64,000 nt of DNA, from positions 3,162,001 to 3,226,000 of the forward strand of contig NZ_CP034689.1 in the NCBI RefSeq assembly GCF_003994415.1, given 5' to 3'. This DNA is from Achromobacter spanius. Its GTDB lineage: Bacteria > Pseudomonadota > Gammaproteobacteria > Burkholderiales > Burkholderiaceae_B. A program made the translations under genes and the position numbers. Within the stretch, counting starts at the first letter, position 1; every line of letters begins with the position of its first letter. Of this stretch, positions 61,181 to 64,000 are shown piece after piece. The notes beneath the pieces were generated by a model. The model worked only from the letters and a program-made list of their open reading frames with translations. It did no database searches and was not told the DNA's origin.

Positions 61181-62175
61181 GCCGGCAGGCGGCGGCCATG
61201 GCCATGTATGCGGGCGGCATGCCGCTGGCGCCCCGCGTGGCGGAAGAGGCGTCGCGCTGGTACGTGCTGTTCATGTCCGGGATGGCGACCGACGAGGACA
61301 AGCGCGCCTGGCGCGACTGGTGCCAGGCGGATCCCGACCATGAACGGGCGTGGGCCCACCTGGCGCGCGCTGATGCTCGAATGCGGGATCTTGCGGGCAA
61401 GCCTGCGTATGAAGCCCTGTCGATGGACCGCCGCCAGAAGGGAAGGCGCCGCGTGCTGATCACCGCCGCCTTCATGGCCGGCTGTATCGGGCCCGCGCTG
61501 TGGGCCGCCGATCGGAACCGCTGGCTGCGCCTGTCGCCCGATTACGCGACCGGCGTGGGCGAGCGGCGCGACGTCACCCTGGCCGACGGCAGCAAGATCA
61601 CACTGAATACCGATACGGCCATTGACGTGCGCTTTGAAGGCGGCCAGCGGATCGTCCGCTTGCGCCGGGGTGAAATCCTGGTCGAAACCGGCCATGCCGC
61701 CGCTTACGCCGCCATGCGGTTCCGGGTGGCGACGCCGCTGGGATCGGTGCAAGCGCTGGGCACGCGGTTTTCGGCGCGCCTGGATGCGGATTCCGTGCGC
61801 GTCGCCTTGTTCGAGGGCGCGGTGCGCATCATGCCGGATCAGGCCGCTGGCGCCGGCCTGGTGCTGGACGCCGGCCAGACCGCGCGCCAGACGGCGGCGC
61901 GGGTGACCGCTACCGGGCCGGTGGCCGCCAGCGATACCGCCTGGCTGCGCGGCGAGATCGCGGCGGACAACATGCCGCTGTCACAGTTCCTGGCCGAACT
62001 CAGCCGTTATCGGCCCGGCGTGATTTCCTGTGACGAGCGCGCGGGCCGGCTTCGCATTTCGGGGCTGTTCCCGCTGGCCGACACGGACCGGGTACTGGCG
62101 GCGTTGGGCCGTATGTTGCCGGTGCGGATCAGCCGGCACACGTCCTACTGGGTGCGGGTCTCGGCCTCCCGGTAA
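61177..62175 (+). CDS. FecR-family anti-sigma/sigma regulator
   Basis: A 332-residue inner-membrane signal transducer. The N-terminal DUF4880-like cytoplasmic part (WRDWCQADPDHERAWAHLAR) is followed by one membrane segment (VLITAAFMAGCIGPALWAA, about 90-108). The periplasmic FecR domain follows (RRDVTLADGSKITLNTDTAI, FRVATPLGSVQALGTRFSAR), then a C-terminal part that contacts the receptor. GTG 61177 is the start: AGGAG stands 8 nt upstream and it overlaps the sigma stop. Confidence 0.94.
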   Translation: MSRQAAAMAMYAGGMPLAPRVAEEASRWYVLFMSGMATDEDKRAWRDWCQADPDHERAWAHLARADARMRDLAGKPAYEALSMDRRQKGRRRVLITAAFMAGCIGPALWAADRNRWLRLSPDYATGVGERRDVTLADGSKITLNTDTAIDVRFEGGQRIVRLRRGEILVETGHAAAYAAMRFRVATPLGSVQALGTRFSARLDADSVRVALFEGAVRIMPDQAAGAGLVLDAGQTARQTAARVTATGPVAASDTAWLRGEIAADNMPLSQFLAELSRYRPGVISCDERAGRLRISGLFPLADTDRVLAALGRMLPVRISRHTSYWVRVSASR

Positions 62176-62298
62176 GCGCCGGCCGGCTGCCTATCGCCCG
62201 TCGCAAAAAATATTTCATGAAAACCTTTCCGGTTCTGGTTTTTGGCGTGTCCTCTTTATTGAACAGGACCGACATTCAACGCATCGACATCGGACATC

Positions 62299-64000
62299 AT
62301 GGCCAGGCAGACAGGCAGCGGCACGCGCATTGCCCGGCCCCCCAGGGGGCGGGGCGTGCGTGCGCTTGTCACGATGCTGCTGCTGGCGCTGGCCGCGCTG
62401 CTGGGGCAGAAAGCCGTTGCGCTGGATGGCACTGCCGCGCGGGCGAACGTCAGTCTGCGCTACGACGTGCCCGCCGGACCGCTTGTGGCAGTGTTGCAGC
62501 AGATCGCCAGCCAGGCGGGCGTGCTGCTGTATTTCGATCCGTCACTGACGCGCGATCTCACTAGCAATGGCCTGACCGGCCGTTACACGGTCGAGCAAGC
62601 ATTTGCCCAGGTGCTGGCCAGCTACGGGCTGGAAGTGCACCAGGACACGCCGGGCGCCTACCAGGTCAGAAGCGTGGGCTGGACGCCGTCGGTCACCTGG
62701 ATGCCGCCGACCTTGGTTGAAGGCGCGACCGTTGGCGTTGGCGGTTTTGTGGCGCGGGTGGCGGACGTGGGCACCAAGACCGCGACGCCCATCATCCGTG
62801 TGCCGCAATCCGTGTCGGTGGTGACCGGACAAGAGATGCAGGCCCGCTACGCGCGCACGGTCACGCAGGCCTTGCAATACACCCCCGGCGTGCAGGTCAA
62901 CAACTTCGGGAGCAACGAGGTTCGCAATGACTGGCTGGTGCTGCGGGGATTCGACGCCAAGCTGACGGGCGATTACCGCGACGGCCTGAGCCAGATGCCC
63001 TATGACCAGATTCGTGCGCGCATGCCCGCGTACGCGCTGGAAAGCATCGAGGTGCTGCGGGGGCCGTCCTCGGCCCTGTACGGGCAGGTAGCGCCGGGCG
63101 GCATCGTGAACCGCGTAACCAAGCGTCCGACCGCCACCGTCCTGCGCGAAGTGGCGGTCCAGGCGGGGTCGTTCGACAACAAGCAGGCGTTCCTGGATCT
63201 GGGCGGCCCGGTCAACGAGGCCGGCAACGCCGCCTATCGCTTGACCGCGACGGCTCGTGAGGCCGGCACGCAAGACAAGTACGACGACGACCACCGCTAC
63301 CGCGACGACCTTGCCTACGTGGCGCCGGCGTGGCGCTGGCGCGATGCGGACACGTCAGTGACGTTGCTCACGCATTTCCAGCGCGACCGCAACGACGGCG
63401 AATCGCGCACCTACTACCCCACGCACACGCTGGTCGGCGATTACGCCTATGACCGCAACGAACGCGACTTCGCCAGCGTGGGCTACCTGTTCGAGCATCG
63501 GCTGAACAATACGTGGTCGTTGCGGCAGAACGCGCGTTATCAGCGCGGCGACATGAACTTGCGCAACCTGTATCCGCTGGCGCTGGCCGCTGACGGGCGC
63601 ACGCTTTCCCGCATGCAGCTGCAAGCGCGCGAGCGCGCCGATGGCGTGGCGGTGGATACGCAGCTCGAAGGCCGGCTCGAAGGGGCAGGGCTGACGCACA
63701 CCTTGCTGGCGGGCGTGGACTATCGCAGGCTGGCGGGCTCACAGAATTACCGGCAGGCGCTGGCGCCGGCGCTGGACATTGATGACCCCGTCTACAACCA
63801 GCCGATCAACGCGCTGGACGCCAGCCATACGGTGCTGGATGTGCGGCAGGTCAGCACGCAATGGGGGCTGTACGCGCAGGACCAGATTCAGGCCGGGGCC
63901 TGGACACTGACCCTGGGGGCTCGGCACGACCGCTACGTTGACGATACCGACGACCGGCTGGCTGGCGGCAGCCAACGTACCAGCGATCAGGCGCTTACGT
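62299..64000 (+). CDS. TonB-dependent siderophore receptor with STN signalling domain, 3' end outside window
   Basis: Outer-membrane ferric-siderophore transducer; 567 residues are visible and the frame is open to the edge. A signal peptide (LVTMLLLALAALLGQKAVAL) ends near residue 43. The STN domain (about 50-125) includes VPAGPLVAVLQQIASQAGVL and relays occupancy to FecR. The plug follows (about 160-275: VPQSVSVVTGQEMQARYART, SIEVLRGPSSALYGQVAPGG), then barrel strands. It lies 123 bp after fecR. A promoter for the cognate sigma factor would be expected in that gap but I cannot define it securely. Confidence 0.93.
   Translation, partial: MARQTGSGTRIARPPRGRGVRALVTMLLLALAALLGQKAVALDGTAARANVSLRYDVPAGPLVAVLQQIASQAGVLLYFDPSLTRDLTSNGLTGRYTVEQAFAQVLASYGLEVHQDTPGAYQVRSVGWTPSVTWMPPTLVEGATVGVGGFVARVADVGTKTATPIIRVPQSVSVVTGQEMQARYARTVTQALQYTPGVQVNNFGSNEVRNDWLVLRGFDAKLTGDYRDGLSQMPYDQIRARMPAYALESIEVLRGPSSALYGQVAPGGIVNRVTKRPTATVLREVAVQAGSFDNKQAFLDLGGPVNEAGNAAYRLTATAREAGTQDKYDDDHRYRDDLAYVAPAWRWRDADTSVTLLTHFQRDRNDGESRTYYPTHTLVGDYAYDRNERDFASVGYLFEHRLNNTWSLRQNARYQRGDMNLRNLYPLALAADGRTLSRMQLQARERADGVAVDTQLEGRLEGAGLTHTLLAGVDYRRLAGSQNYRQALAPALDIDDPVYNQPINALDASHTVLDVRQVSTQWGLYAQDQIQAGAWTLTLGARHDRYVDDTDDRLAGGSQRTSDQALT

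Noticed and set aside
62176..62298. A defined FecI-type promoter before the STN receptor
   Set aside because: GAAAACC and CGTG-like elements are present, but spacing and sequence are too ambiguous to annotate.

Overview
The window is GC-rich, gene-dense bacterial chromosome. It is most consistent with a betaproteobacterium of the Burkholderiales, probably Achromobacter or a close Bordetella-group relative. This rests on the Bug-type solute receptor, the LctP/Pxp/Bug gene mix, the many ATGA-coupled operons and the overall protein similarity. The genus is an inference from recognition, not from a search. I saw no rRNA, tRNA, CRISPR array, insertion sequence or phage integrase. Both window edges cut genes: vgrG on the left and a TonB receptor on the right.

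Layout. 1-9966: a type VI secretion VgrG (3' end missing), an HSL-type esterase, a DUF4202 protein, a ProQ/FinO RNA chaperone, an LctP-family permease with a membrane metallophosphoesterase, and a Fur-box-preceded siderophore receptor. 9979-29199: one long minus-strand operon, glgA-glgE-treS/mak-glgB-glgX-treZ-malQ-treY, for alpha-glucan and trehalose interconversion; most joints overlap by ATGA. malQ carries an apparent 1-bp frameshift. 29200-31830: a repeat-rich intergenic region, a ThDP-dependent enzyme starting at TTG, and a PRC-barrel protein. 31841-36715: a minus-strand envelope operon like E. coli ybhPON (EEP-family phosphatase/nuclease, clsB, UPF0104 flippase-like protein), ending in a DUF3182-alpha/beta hydrolase fusion.

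36716-40712: an RraA-family protein, two small exported proteins, and a His-rich DUF2946/PepSY pair. 40688-45699: a GntR regulator diverging from pxpA-pxpBC-biotin carboxylase/BCCP, with a FadR-type operator between. 45769-52345: a TetR-controlled RND efflux system (outer membrane factor divergent from tetR, adaptor, pump) with two matching 22-bp operators. 52334-57284: dsdA-Bug receptor-amidase, divergent from a LysR regulator. 57473-60540: a SAM methyltransferase divergent from a SARP/BTAD-TolB-TPR regulator. 60602-64000: a Fur box, a FecI-type sigma factor, FecR, and an STN-bearing TonB receptor that runs off the window.

How the genes work together. In the glucan operon, TreY/TreZ release trehalose from glucan ends trimmed by GlgX. 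TreS fused to maltokinase converts trehalose to maltose and maltose-1-phosphate. GlgE polymerises the latter and GlgB branches the product. No glgC, otsA or otsB is in the window. The cluster sits beside envelope-lipid and general-stress genes, which suggests a desiccation, osmotic or stationary-phase stress locus. The most unusual items are the in-frame DUF3182-hydrolase fusion with its own internal ribosome site, the Pxp/biotin-carboxylase cluster that together resembles a split urea carboxylase, the triple set of tandem repeats at 29386-29495, and the broken malQ.
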